A stretch of 64,000 nucleotides of DNA from Prosthecobacter algae. GTDB lineage: Bacteria > Verrucomicrobiota > Verrucomicrobiia > Verrucomicrobiales > Verrucomicrobiaceae. A model generated the notes under the pieces. The model did no database searches. It was not told the origin of the DNA and worked only from the letters and a program-made list of their open reading frames with translations. The stretch spans positions 496,001 through 560,000 of the forward strand of contig NZ_BAABIA010000002.1 of the NCBI RefSeq assembly GCF_039542385.1, given 5' to 3'. Shown piece after piece: positions 50,677 through 59,467 of the stretch. How positions within the stretch are numbered: position 1 is the stretch's first letter; each line of letters begins with the position of its first letter. Position numbers and translations under genes: made by a program.

Positions 50677-53175
50677 TTATGGTTTCTTTTCCAGCAGCAC
50701 CTTGGCTTGGTCCACCGTCAGATTCGACATCGGCAGGTCAAAACCCAGGTTGTCGCCATTGGCTTTAAAACCACCGCCGTCCACATCCACATAGATGGGG
50801 TTGTTGTAGGCACAGGGCCGCATGCTGGCGTAGCTGCTAGTGCCGTAGCCTGTCTTCAGATCCATGGTCTCATGCATGGCGACGACGATGAGGTGGGCAT
50901 CCTCCTTCAGCGGCACTTGCAAGGTCTGGTCAAATTTGACCACGCCATCCTTGAACATTTGGGGATGAGTTTCGCGGGTGAAATTCAGCGTTGGGTCTGG
51001 GCGGCTGTTCACCAGCACCTGCACGCGGTTGATGTCTTGCCAGTCGGTGCACTGCACCTTCACTTTAAGTTCCACGCCACCTGCGGCTGTCAAATCACTG
51101 CCGGCGATCTTGCCATCTGCTGTGCTCACTTGCAGGAAAGGCCCCGTGGTCAGCACCATGTTGCCACCCTTCGCTTTCGGGGACAGTTCCGCCCAGTCAA
51201 TCTTGGCGGGATCATCCGTGCTGCTAGGCAGGTAGACGCGCCAGCAGCCCACGCCATTGCCATACACCGCGTGGGCATCTGCCACGCCCACGGCCACCAG
51301 TCGGTGCCCCTGATTCAAAAGCTGGCGCCACATGAATTCGCGGCACTGGGTCACTTTTGTGGCCAGGGATTTGCCAGATCGCCCGAGCTTGAATGGCGCA
51401 TCATAGAGGATGTCTGTGCTACCGCCATTCTGTGCTTCTATCCCATCAATCAATGCACCCACGCCGACAAAACCACCGTCCACCACGTTGTCCTCATCCC
51501 GGTCCACAAACATGTCAGTGAGGTTTGGGTGATTGAACTGGATCCAACGGTCGGTTCGCTCCCCCTGCCAGCGGCGGAGAGTCAAGGCGGTAACTCGCGG
51601 ATCTTTGTTCCACGCGGGGGCCCCGCCATCTTGAACGAAGTCTTCCGGCTCAAAAGGGAACGCATTGATGTGCTGGCCAGAACCCGTGATTTCCACCCCT
51701 TTCACCGTCTTGACGAACGGACTCAGGCCCAGCGCCTCAATGGTCGGCTCCCAATTAAAGAAGCGGTTGTGTTCCGTCGTGGGCGTGAACTCCAAGTGCT
51801 CTGCCGCAATGTTGATGAGGCGACCGTCCGTATCGCAAACGTTGTCACCGCTGGGAGTGCTGTGATTGTGGAAATCCGCGCTGATCCAGCCAGTGGTATC
51901 CACCAGTCGCTTCAGCACGCCTTTAAAAACAGACTCCTTGTTAGGCTCTACCGAGACCTCTTGCGCCAGATGACCATACTCGGGCCCACGCACCACCACC
52001 ACACGATACTTGCCGGGAGGCAGTTGAACAGTGAATTGGCCTTTCTCGCTGTGATACTGGTCCACACAGCCGTTGGCGCGCTCCTTCGGGCCCAGATCCA
52101 GCTTCGGCGCATCCTTGTCCAGAGGCTCAAAGTGAGCCTTGCATGGGATAGAGACTCCGGCCTCATCCGCGATTTCAAATCGAATACGTGCAGCGGCAGT
52201 GAGAATTGTTTCCGTCTGGCTGTCTGCGCCAGCCTTGACCTTCACGGGCACTTTCACTTCGGCACGGCCCAGGTCGGCGACGGTCAGCTCCAGATTGCCC
52301 GCCAGAGCACGAAAGGCATACTCACCCTGGTCATTCGGATACGCAGGCACGGGCAGTTTTGAAAAAGGCACCGCTACCGTAGCCGTCGTGACAGGGCCCT
52401 CTTCAGACTTGAGGCGGCCTTTGACCCAGCCCACCTTTTTACCCTGGGCCGCCAGGGCCTCGCCCACGGCCTGCGCCGGGGAATTGCCCACGGCAAAGAA
52501 ACGCGTGGCCACCACTTCCTGACCTGGGGCGATTTCGATATCGCCGCCCCATGTCTTCGTACCCTCCGTTTTCAGACTGGCGATGGCATACCCGCAGCGA
52601 TGCGCTGGGTTCACCGCATCCGCCCAAAAGATGCCATCCACCGTGTCACCTTTGTTGTTAAACCGTGTCATTTCAGACTTAGTGCCCACCTTCTGCGGCT
52701 TGTCCGTCTCATTGCGAAGCGTGGTGGTGATGAAGACGCCCTGCTGACCATCCTTCACGCGATACTCGTTCCGTTTGTAGATGCCACCATGACTCGCAGC
52801 CGTGGTCACGGCCTCGACGGCGGATTCGCCTTTCGGCGTGCCTTCGACGATGCGCACATAGGACACGGGGCCGTATCCTGCCGGGCAATAGGCGGTGAGC
52901 TGATCATTCGCCGCCCCCCGTAGAGTCAGGTCATAAAGGCAACCGGGTGACATACCCTCGGGACCATAAAAAGTGCTCATGTTCGCCCTTCGGTTAGGTG
53001 CGTTGTGGGAGATCACGGCCTCCACCAAATCATTGCGCAGCACAAAGTCCCCACGAATCCCATCCGCCTCCTTGCCTCCGGGCAGTTCCTTTTCACGCCC
53101 GAGATTGGCTTCAAAAACCTCCGCACCCCAGAGGGTAGGCGTGGCGGTGAGCAGGAGCAGAGCGAGTTTTTTCAT
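50677..53175 (-). CDS. CehA/McbA-family metallohydrolase with PHP domain
   Basis: 832 aa with a Sec signal (LALLLLTATPTLWG). The N-terminal half is beta-rich, including a carboxypeptidase-regulatory-like fold near 300-420. The PHP metal sites follow: DFHNHSTPSGDN, TEHNRFFNW, QHINAFPFE, FNHPN and GVADAHAVYG. CehA/McbA-type hydrolases cleave phosphoesters or carbamate esters; the natural substrate is unknown. ATG 53175 gives the signal peptide. Confidence 0.85.
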   Translation of the reverse strand: MKKLALLLLTATPTLWGAEVFEANLGREKELPGGKEADGIRGDFVLRNDLVEAVISHNAPNRRANMSTFYGPEGMSPGCLYDLTLRGAANDQLTAYCPAGYGPVSYVRIVEGTPKGESAVEAVTTAASHGGIYKRNEYRVKDGQQGVFITTTLRNETDKPQKVGTKSEMTRFNNKGDTVDGIFWADAVNPAHRCGYAIASLKTEGTKTWGGDIEIAPGQEVVATRFFAVGNSPAQAVGEALAAQGKKVGWVKGRLKSEEGPVTTATVAVPFSKLPVPAYPNDQGEYAFRALAGNLELTVADLGRAEVKVPVKVKAGADSQTETILTAAARIRFEIADEAGVSIPCKAHFEPLDKDAPKLDLGPKERANGCVDQYHSEKGQFTVQLPPGKYRVVVVRGPEYGHLAQEVSVEPNKESVFKGVLKRLVDTTGWISADFHNHSTPSGDNVCDTDGRLINIAAEHLEFTPTTEHNRFFNWEPTIEALGLSPFVKTVKGVEITGSGQHINAFPFEPEDFVQDGGAPAWNKDPRVTALTLRRWQGERTDRWIQFNHPNLTDMFVDRDEDNVVDGGFVGVGALIDGIEAQNGGSTDILYDAPFKLGRSGKSLATKVTQCREFMWRQLLNQGHRLVAVGVADAHAVYGNGVGCWRVYLPSSTDDPAKIDWAELSPKAKGGNMVLTTGPFLQVSTADGKIAGSDLTAAGGVELKVKVQCTDWQDINRVQVLVNSRPDPTLNFTRETHPQMFKDGVVKFDQTLQVPLKEDAHLIVVAMHETMDLKTGYGTSSYASMRPCAYNNPIYVDVDGGGFKANGDNLGFDLPMSNLTVDQAKVLLEKKP

Positions 53176-53324
53176 GGTGGTGAGCAATCAGCGGCCTCTT
53201 TGCTACGTGAGGCAAGACCCAGCCTTTTCCAAAAACCCACCCTTCGCCCAGCCTAAATGGCGCAGCCTCGACGAAAGTCTTGTCACACAACCCAGCTTGA
53301 CCTGTAATCCTCTTTAGCATCTGC

Positions 53325-53942
53325 ATGGACTGCCGCCGCTCCCGCACCACTGACCCCGAAAAATGGATCGCCACCTGCCCGGAGGGTTCCAAAGCCGTGT
53401 GCGAAGAATTACGCGAACTGATTTTTCGTTGGGAGCCAGACCTCAAGGAATCCATCAATTCGAACATGCTTTGCTACAGTCTGAAGAAACGGGTCTGCGG
53501 CATCAGCGGGTTTAAGGATCACGCCCAGCTCACCTTTTATCGGGGCAGCGATTTGCCCGACCCGATGCGACTGTTTAATCATGGCCTGGAGAATGCCTCC
53601 ATCCACAGCATTGACCTACCTCACGGATTGGAGGGGCTGAACCAGCGGGCCCTTCGTAAGCTGCTCCACGCCGCCGTGCTGCTGGATGCCGAGCCGTCGC
53701 AGCGCAAACCCCCTGCTCCCCCACGCGAAGAATGGCCGATGCCAGAGGTGCTGGCCGCCAGGCTGAAAAAGAACAAGGCCGCCGCCGCGTTTTATGACCA
53801 ACTAAAGCCGACCTACCAGCGCGAATACAAGGTGTGGGTCGGCACGGCGAAACAGCCTGAGACCATCGCCAAACGCCTGGATGAAACCCTGCGCGCACTC
53901 GCTGCAGGAAAGAAATGGGCGCAAAGGAAAGAAGCCTGCTAA
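53325..53942 (+). CDS. DUF1801/YdeI-type protein
   Basis: 205 aa. A YdhG-like DUF1801 domain (residues about 10-115, with ESINSNMLCYSL and FYRGSDLPDP) is joined to the C-terminal YdeI-type helical motif, here YQREYKVWVGTAKQPETIAKR. Proteins of this group have been linked to peptide resistance, but the activity is not known. Confidence 0.82.
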   Translation: MDCRRSRTTDPEKWIATCPEGSKAVCEELRELIFRWEPDLKESINSNMLCYSLKKRVCGISGFKDHAQLTFYRGSDLPDPMRLFNHGLENASIHSIDLPHGLEGLNQRALRKLLHAAVLLDAEPSQRKPPAPPREEWPMPEVLAARLKKNKAAAAFYDQLKPTYQREYKVWVGTAKQPETIAKRLDETLRALAAGKKWAQRKEAC

Positions 53943-53958
53943 CACTGAAACCAGTCCC

Positions 53959-55311
53959 ATGCCCTACCGCACTGCTCCCGTCGCCACCTCCAAGATGCCT
54001 CCAGGCATTCCTTTCATCATCGGGAATGAGGCCGCAGAGCGCTTCAGTTTCTACGGCATGAAGGCGATTCTTTTCGTCTTCATGACCACAGCTCTGCTGA
54101 ATCACGCGGGTGCGCCTGACCTGATGGGTGAGGCCGAAGCCACCAAGTGGCTCCACATCTACGTTGCTGCCGTGTATCTCACCCCTCTTTTGGGAGGTTT
54201 ATTAGCAGATATTTGGTTAGGCAAATATCGCGCCATCATCCTCCTGTCACTTCTCTGTTGTCTGGGTCATTTGGTCCTGTATCTGGACAATACTCGCCAG
54301 GGTCTCTTTTGGGGCCTCACCTTGGTGGCTTTAGGCGCGGGCGGCATGAAGCCCTGCGTTGCTTCGCATGTTGGGGATCAGTTCGGAACCAGTAATGCTC
54401 GGTTACTGCCACGCATATACTACTGGTTTTACTTTGCGATCAACGTCGGTTCGTTTCTCTCCATCTTACTCACTCCATGGTTGAGACACCATCATGGCGT
54501 GCATGTGGCCTTCGCTGTTCCAGGTCTCTTCATGGCGTTGGCGACGTTTATTTTTTGGCTGGGGCGTCATCAGTTTGCCCATATTCCGCCGGAGCCGCGC
54601 GAGTTTCTGGACGAACTCCGCAAGCCTCAGGTGCTGAGATCATTGGTGGGGCTACTGGGCATCTACCTTTTCATCGCCATGTTCTGGTCTTTGTTCGACC
54701 AAACCGCCTCTCGGTGGGTTTCTCAAGCCTCTCGCATGGATCTCAATCTGCTCGGGGTGACGGTGCTGCCCGACCAGTTACAAAGCGTGAACCCCGCCTT
54801 CATCATGCTTCTGATTCCCATCTTTTCTCTGGTGATCTATCCGTTGCTGGGTCGGCTAATGGCGGTGACTCCGTTGCGAAAAATCGGTCTTGGGTTTGCC
54901 TTAGCCGCCGCTTCTTTTATGATTCCTGCCTGGGTGGAAGCCTGGATCTTAGCGGGTGAAAAACCTTCCATCTGGTGGCAGGTGCTCGCTTACTTTCTCC
55001 TCACAGGCGCGGAGGTGATGATCTCCATCACAGCACTGGAGTTCAGCTACACGCAGGCCCCTGCACGTTTAAAGTCATTCATCATGGGTCTCTTTTACGC
55101 GAGCGTCTTTCTGGGCAATGTCTTCACCGCAGCCGTCAATTGGTCCATTGAGAAAACGGGACTGGCCAGCAACCTAAACGGGCCTGCCTACTACTGGTTC
55201 TTTGTGAAATGCATGGCTGTCACGACTGTGCTATTTGTCTTTGTCGTTAGGTTTTATCAGGGAAGGACTTATTTGCAGGAGGAGAAAACCACACCCCAGG
55301 TGCTCATGTGA
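53959..55311 (+). CDS. POT-family proton-dependent oligopeptide transporter
   Basis: 450 aa with about 12 TM helices. The conserved opening GNEAAERFSFYGMKAIL contains the ExxERFxYY-like proton motif, and TPLLGGLLADIWLGKYR is the PTR2 signature. It imports di- and tripeptides with protons. ATG 53959 starts 16 bp after the upstream gene. Its 3' end overlaps the end of a truncated gene on the other strand. Confidence 0.9.
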   Translation: MPYRTAPVATSKMPPGIPFIIGNEAAERFSFYGMKAILFVFMTTALLNHAGAPDLMGEAEATKWLHIYVAAVYLTPLLGGLLADIWLGKYRAIILLSLLCCLGHLVLYLDNTRQGLFWGLTLVALGAGGMKPCVASHVGDQFGTSNARLLPRIYYWFYFAINVGSFLSILLTPWLRHHHGVHVAFAVPGLFMALATFIFWLGRHQFAHIPPEPREFLDELRKPQVLRSLVGLLGIYLFIAMFWSLFDQTASRWVSQASRMDLNLLGVTVLPDQLQSVNPAFIMLLIPIFSLVIYPLLGRLMAVTPLRKIGLGFALAAASFMIPAWVEAWILAGEKPSIWWQVLAYFLLTGAEVMISITALEFSYTQAPARLKSFIMGLFYASVFLGNVFTAAVNWSIEKTGLASNLNGPAYYWFFVKCMAVTTVLFVFVVRFYQGRTYLQEEKTTPQVLM

Positions 55312-55504
55312 TGGGCTTGTTGATCATCAGCTCACGGGCAAAGAGCTGGATCTCAAACCCCTCGGGCACATGCAGTGCGGCGCGTTCTTGCTCAGGTGTC
55401 AGAGCCTCCTTTTCACGCACGAGCCGCGTATCGGCAGCCACGGTGGTAATAGGCCCACCCACGATCATAAGAAGCCCGAAGACGAAGCAACTGAAAGCAT
55501 TCAT
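55304..55504 (-). pseudogene. Truncated N-terminus of a PVC-type membrane-bound dehydrogenase
   Basis: 66 codons: signal peptide, then LTPEQERAALHVPEGFEIQLFARELMINKPI, split here as LTPEQERAAL and HVPEGFEIQLFARE, which is the hallmark start of PVC haem-binding dehydrogenases (TIGR02604 type). The frame stops just after MINKPIT, where the intact proteins continue for several hundred residues. The break coincides with the 3' end of the POT gene, so a deletion or rearrangement is likely. Confidence 0.7.
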
Positions 55505-55585
55505 CAGTATAAAAAGTATCAACTCTGGCGACCAAGCCACCGACGTCGCTGAGAGCAACAACCTTTGGTGAACGTTAATAGGCCC

Positions 55586-57430
55586 ATGCGTTTTTTGATC
55601 TTCGCTCTCGCCTTGGGTTCCAGCGTTTTGGCTTTTGCCCAGAACGCCCCCCGCATCGTCCTGGCAGGTGACTCCACCGTCGCCACGGTCACACAGACCA
55701 AGAAGGACCGACCGGACCTAGCAGGCTGGGGGCAGATGCTGCCCGAGTTCTTGCCGCAGGCAACCGTGATCAACCACGCACGTGGTGGAGCCAGCTCCAA
55801 AAGCTTTCGCAGCCTGGGCCTGTGGGACAAGGTCATCACAGAAAAGCCTGACTACGTTTTGATCCAATTCGGCCACAATGACCAGCCCGGTAAGGGCGAC
55901 CGCACCACCGATCCCAAAGGCGACTACCGGGATAATTTGCGTCGCTTCATCGAAGAAGTCCGCACCGCTGGTGGTCAGCCTGTGCTCATTACCTCCGTCG
56001 TGCGCCGTGTGTATGAAAAGGGCAAACTGGTTTCCACCCTCTGGCCTTATGTGGAGGCCGTGAAGGCGGTGGGCCAAGAGATGAAAGTGCCCGTCATTGA
56101 TCTGCATCAGCGCAGCCTTTGGTTTGGCAATCAAATGGGTGAAAAGTTCTGCCTGCGTTATGCCCCCTCCGACACTGATCGCACCCACTTTAACAAAGAA
56201 GGCGCGCGCATGATCGCACGCCTTGTGGCCGAAGGTCTAGAGCGTGAAGTTCCTGAGCTGCGCGAGCATGTTCAACTCCTGCCACCACCCCCGAAAGGAC
56301 TTCCCTATGAGGTGAAACTGGAAACGGTGACCAGCGGTTACGATGGCAAAACCTGCTGGGTGCATCCACGTGCTGGCGCTATCCCAGGCCCCACTCCTAC
56401 CGTGGTGATGACCATGCAAAAGCTGTTGCTCACTGGCAGCGATGTCTTCTTTGCCCTCAATGATTTACACACAGATGACCTGGGGAAAACCTGGAGCCAG
56501 ATCACCCAACATGATGAAACGTTAGGCCGCCGAAACCTGCCGGGAGACATCATCGTGGCGGCCTGTGACTTCACTCCGAAGTGGCATGCCAAGTCTGGCA
56601 AGCTGCTAGGCACGGGCCATACCGTTCACTATCAAAATGACAAGGTGATGCATGACCAAAAGCGCGGCACCAGCTATGCCGTCTATGATGAAAAGACCCG
56701 AACCTGGTCGCCTTGGGCCTCGCTTGAAATGCCCGAGGAGGCCAAGTTTTTCAACTCCGGTGCGGGCTGCGTGCAGCGTTACGATCTTGAAAATGGCGAC
56801 ATCCTCCTGCCCGTTTATTTCAAGGGCGAAGGTGACAGGTATTACAGCGTCACCGTCCTACGTTGCAGCTTCGACGGGAAAACTTTAAAATGCCTCGGCC
56901 AAGGCAACGACCTCAAGCTGGAATCAGGCCGGGGTGTGTATGAGCCCTCACTCACCCGCTACCAGGGGAAGTTTTACCTGACCCTGCGCAACGACACCGC
57001 CGCCTATGTCACCACCAGCACCGATGGCCTGAACTACGGCCCCATCCAGCCCTGGCAGTTCGAAGACGGCAGTGATCTGGGCAATTACAACACCCAGCAG
57101 CACTGGGTCACGCATAACAAGGGATTGTATCTCGTTTACAACCGCAAAGGATTGCACAACGACCACATCGTCCGCCACCGGGCCCCGCTGGTAATGGCCC
57201 AGGTCAATCCTGAGACGCTTAAAGTCATTCGCTCCACCGAGCATATCCTGGTGCCCGAGCGCGGCGTGCGCCTGGGCAACTTTGCCATCACCGAAGTCAG
57301 TGAAAACGAGACCTGGGTCACCGTGGCCGAGTGGATGCAAAACACGCCCCCAAACATCATCATCCCACAGGAAAATGCTTTTGGTGCCGACAATAGCGTG
57401 TATGCGGCTAGGATTCTGTGGAAGGAGTAG
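55586..57430 (+). CDS. Rhamnogalacturonan acetylesterase-like SGNH domain fused to sialidase-like propeller
   Basis: 614 aa. After a Sec signal, residues about 22-235 form a CE12-type SGNH esterase: AGDSTVA with nucleophile Ser, GHNDQ, and DRTHFN with the catalytic His. Residues about 245-614 resemble a sialidase/BNR beta-propeller (DDLGKTWSQI, YEPSLTRYQGKFYLTLRND). The first half would deacetylate pectic rhamnogalacturonan; the second may bind or cleave glycans. Start at 55586 gives the signal MRFLIFALALG. Confidence 0.85.
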   Translation: MRFLIFALALGSSVLAFAQNAPRIVLAGDSTVATVTQTKKDRPDLAGWGQMLPEFLPQATVINHARGGASSKSFRSLGLWDKVITEKPDYVLIQFGHNDQPGKGDRTTDPKGDYRDNLRRFIEEVRTAGGQPVLITSVVRRVYEKGKLVSTLWPYVEAVKAVGQEMKVPVIDLHQRSLWFGNQMGEKFCLRYAPSDTDRTHFNKEGARMIARLVAEGLEREVPELREHVQLLPPPPKGLPYEVKLETVTSGYDGKTCWVHPRAGAIPGPTPTVVMTMQKLLLTGSDVFFALNDLHTDDLGKTWSQITQHDETLGRRNLPGDIIVAACDFTPKWHAKSGKLLGTGHTVHYQNDKVMHDQKRGTSYAVYDEKTRTWSPWASLEMPEEAKFFNSGAGCVQRYDLENGDILLPVYFKGEGDRYYSVTVLRCSFDGKTLKCLGQGNDLKLESGRGVYEPSLTRYQGKFYLTLRNDTAAYVTTSTDGLNYGPIQPWQFEDGSDLGNYNTQQHWVTHNKGLYLVYNRKGLHNDHIVRHRAPLVMAQVNPETLKVIRSTEHILVPERGVRLGNFAITEVSENETWVTVAEWMQNTPPNIIIPQENAFGADNSVYAARILWKE

Positions 57431-57520
57431 AGAGGTGGAGCTCGGAGGACTTTTCCACAAAGAGCCTTAACTCATGGCGTGAGGCCATCCCCACTGATGG
57501 CGATGCAGGTTCCCATTCTT

Positions 57521-57602
57521 CAGCCCGTAGGGCTACCCATGAATAGCCGGAGGTGCCGCGAGCCTCGGCGAGCCAACCTCCGGACGCACATCCATTGGGA
57601 TG
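57521..57602. repeat. REP-like element, left copy
   Basis: Contains AGCCCGTAGGGCT, then an inverted pair CCGGAGGT...ACCTCCGG, then CACATCCATTGGGATG (57587-57602). The first 63 bases match the reverse complement of 58285-58349 at roughly 80% by eye. Confidence 0.75.
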
Positions 57603-57635
57603 CCCAATTTGGAGACAAGCCGCAGGGTTGCCCCA

Positions 57636-58109
57636 TCAGCCTGTTTGCTCTTCAGCCCACTGCCATTCTTTGTCACGCTCATGGATGGATAAACCGACTT
57701 CAGACAGGAGACGTTCGTATTCCTGCCGAAACGTTTCTTGCCGATGATGGGCTTCTTGATTTCGAATGTAGTCAATCAAGGCCGACTTCTGGTCCAACGA
57801 GCAGGTAAAGGCACCATAACCTTCTTGCCAATAAGTGAAGGCAGGAAATACCTTCTGGCCCTTGATCCAGGCTGATGAAGCCGTTTTGACTTCTTTGACC
57901 AAATCCGAAAGAGCCACACTTGGGTGGAGGCTGATCAGCATGTGCAGGTGATCTTCCACTCCTCCGATCCGATAGAGATGGCATTGGCGATTTTTCAGCA
58001 CACCCCAGATGAACCGGAAAAGCTCCTCGCGGCGTGGTTGGTCTAAGACTCGCTCGCGATGTTTGGTCGAAAAGACAATATGGTAAAGGATCTGGGTGTA
58101 GGTAGCCAC
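57636..58109 (-). mobile_element. REP-associated tyrosine transposase (IS200/Y1 family)
   Basis: 157 aa from GTG 58109 (VATYTQILYHIVFSTK). The HUH motif is in DHLHMLISLHP and the catalytic Tyr in DYIRNQEAHH; the middle SSAWIKGQKVFPAFTYWQEGYGAF is typical of Y1 transposases. Single gene without a TnpB. It is flanked on both sides by inverted copies of a palindromic element, which is the arrangement of RAYT genes that mobilise REP sequences. It may be domesticated. Confidence 0.88.
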
Positions 58110-58437
58110 GTGTCGTCGATTATTATGAGTGGTACACCCGTATTTAGAAGTCAACGTGTTCTGGGAGAGCCTACGCCAGTTGACCGGTTCAGACCAGCAA
58201 GGGGCATCTTCATTATCTTCATGAGGAAAGCAGGCGATGGGCCTACCCTCCGGGTAGCATAAGGATAGCAGGATCTTTATCCAAGACCAGAGGTTAGCTC
58301 GCCAAAGCTCGCTTCACCTCTGGCTATTAATGGAGAGCCCTGCGGGCTCGGAGGAGATAACATCCCGATGGATGTGTAGTGACACCGTATCGCTCGTAAT
58401 GGCAGATACGGAGGGCATGAAACCCTCACCTTTTCGT
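58110..58437. other. 328-bp intergenic region upstream of transposase
   Basis: No gene supported. It holds the right REP copy (58285-58349), the palindrome CATCCCGATGGATG, a small hairpin CTACCCTCCGGGTAG near 58240, and an AT-richer stretch just upstream of the transposase GTG that may carry its promoter. Confidence 0.6.
58285..58376. repeat. REP-like element, right copy (inverted)
   Basis: Contains AGAGGTTAGCTCGCC...CACCTCT and AGCCCTGCGGGCT, and is followed by CATCCCGATGGATGTG (58361-58376). It is the inverted partner of 57521-57586. Confidence 0.75.
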
Positions 58438-58929
58438 TTAAAGCAACGACGCAGGTTTCGCCTTCGCCAGTTCATAACCATCATCGGCTTGAAGCCCACC
58501 GGATTTAGAAGCAGCGACGGCGAGTTCGTCGCATCGGTTGTTGCCCGCATTGGAAGCATGGCCTTTCACCCAACGGATGGTGACCTTGTGTTTTTCCAGC
58601 ACTTTCAAGGCGCGATCCCAGAGGTCGGCATTCACCGCAGGCTGCTTGTCCGCCTTCACCCAGCCCCGAGCTTTCCAGCTCTTAGCCCAACCCTTTTGCA
58701 CGGTATCCACCACGTATTTGGAATCGGAAAAAAGCGTGACCGTGCAGGGGCGATTCAACAGTTCCAGTCCCTTGATGAGAGCCATCAACTCCATGCGATT
58801 GTTCGTTGTGCGACGATAACCCTCAGAGAGTTCCTTGGTGTGCGTGCCAGCTTGCAACAGCACCCCATAGCCGCCTGGGCCTGGATTGCCACTGCAGGCT
58901 CCGTCGGTGTAAATGGTAACAGAAGTCAT
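58438..58929 (-). CDS. rnhA: Ribonuclease HI
   Basis: 163 aa. The four acidic residues are in YTDGACSGNPGPGG (Asp), NRMELMA (Glu), FSDSKYVVD (Asp) and NNRCDELA (Asp), with the catalytic-loop His in VKGHASNAGN. It degrades RNA in RNA-DNA hybrids. Last gene of the ribD-gmhB-rnhA operon, 4 bp after gmhB. Confidence 0.96.
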   Translation of the reverse strand: MTSVTIYTDGACSGNPGPGGYGVLLQAGTHTKELSEGYRRTTNNRMELMALIKGLELLNRPCTVTLFSDSKYVVDTVQKGWAKSWKARGWVKADKQPAVNADLWDRALKVLEKHKVTIRWVKGHASNAGNNRCDELAVAASKSGGLQADDGYELAKAKPASLL

Positions 58930-58933
58930 TCGT

Positions 58934-59467
58934 TCAAAGGAGAGTTTCCAGCAGTGCCTTCAGCCCGCGTGTATCGGGCAGTGTATGGGTCGCTGAAACG
59001 AGGTGAGGGTTTTCGCTTTCGATGCGGATGGTAACGGAGACTCCCGCGTTCATGCCCATTTCGATATCACGGTCGGCATCGCCAATCATGAAGCTGCGGC
59101 TGAAGTCGAGATCGTGCTCCTGGGCGGCGCGCAGAAGCATTTCAGCACTGGGTTTCCGGCACGTACAGGCGGGATCTTTGGAAAGGCAGGTGCAGGCGTA
59201 GATGCCATCAAAGGCAGCATCATGCAGAGCCAGTTCTACCTGCATGCGGGCGTGGATGTCATCCAGCGTGGCCTGGGACATGAGCCCCTTACCCACGCCC
59301 TGCTGGCTGGTGGCTAAAACGGTGGCATAACCACGAGTTCGGCAAAAGGCCAATGCCTCGACAATGCCTGGGCTGAAATGAAAATCTGCCCAGCGGAGGA
59401 CGTATCCGGCGCCTGGGGAAAGATTTACGACTCCATCGCGGTCAAAAAAAACAGCCGGGCGGCTCAT
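58934..59467 (-). CDS. gmhB: D-glycero-D-manno-heptose 1,7-bisphosphate phosphatase (GmhB-like HAD)
   Basis: 177 aa. HAD motif I FFDRDGVVN, motif II ATSQQG, the zinc-binding loop CTCLSKDPACTCRKP and motif IV IGDADRD match GmhB, which makes heptose 1-phosphate for lipopolysaccharide core. Histidinol phosphatase of the same subfamily is a possible alternative. Its ATG overlaps the ribD stop (ATGA). Confidence 0.87.
   Translation of the reverse strand: MSRPAVFFDRDGVVNLSPGAGYVLRWADFHFSPGIVEALAFCRTRGYATVLATSQQGVGKGLMSQATLDDIHARMQVELALHDAAFDGIYACTCLSKDPACTCRKPSAEMLLRAAQEHDLDFSRSFMIGDADRDIEMGMNAGVSVTIRIESENPHLVSATHTLPDTRGLKALLETLL

Noticed and set aside
50608..52362. 584-aa open frame on the plus strand opposite the CehA/McbA gene
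   Set aside because: Antisense shadow; no recognisable motif and it begins in intergenic DNA.
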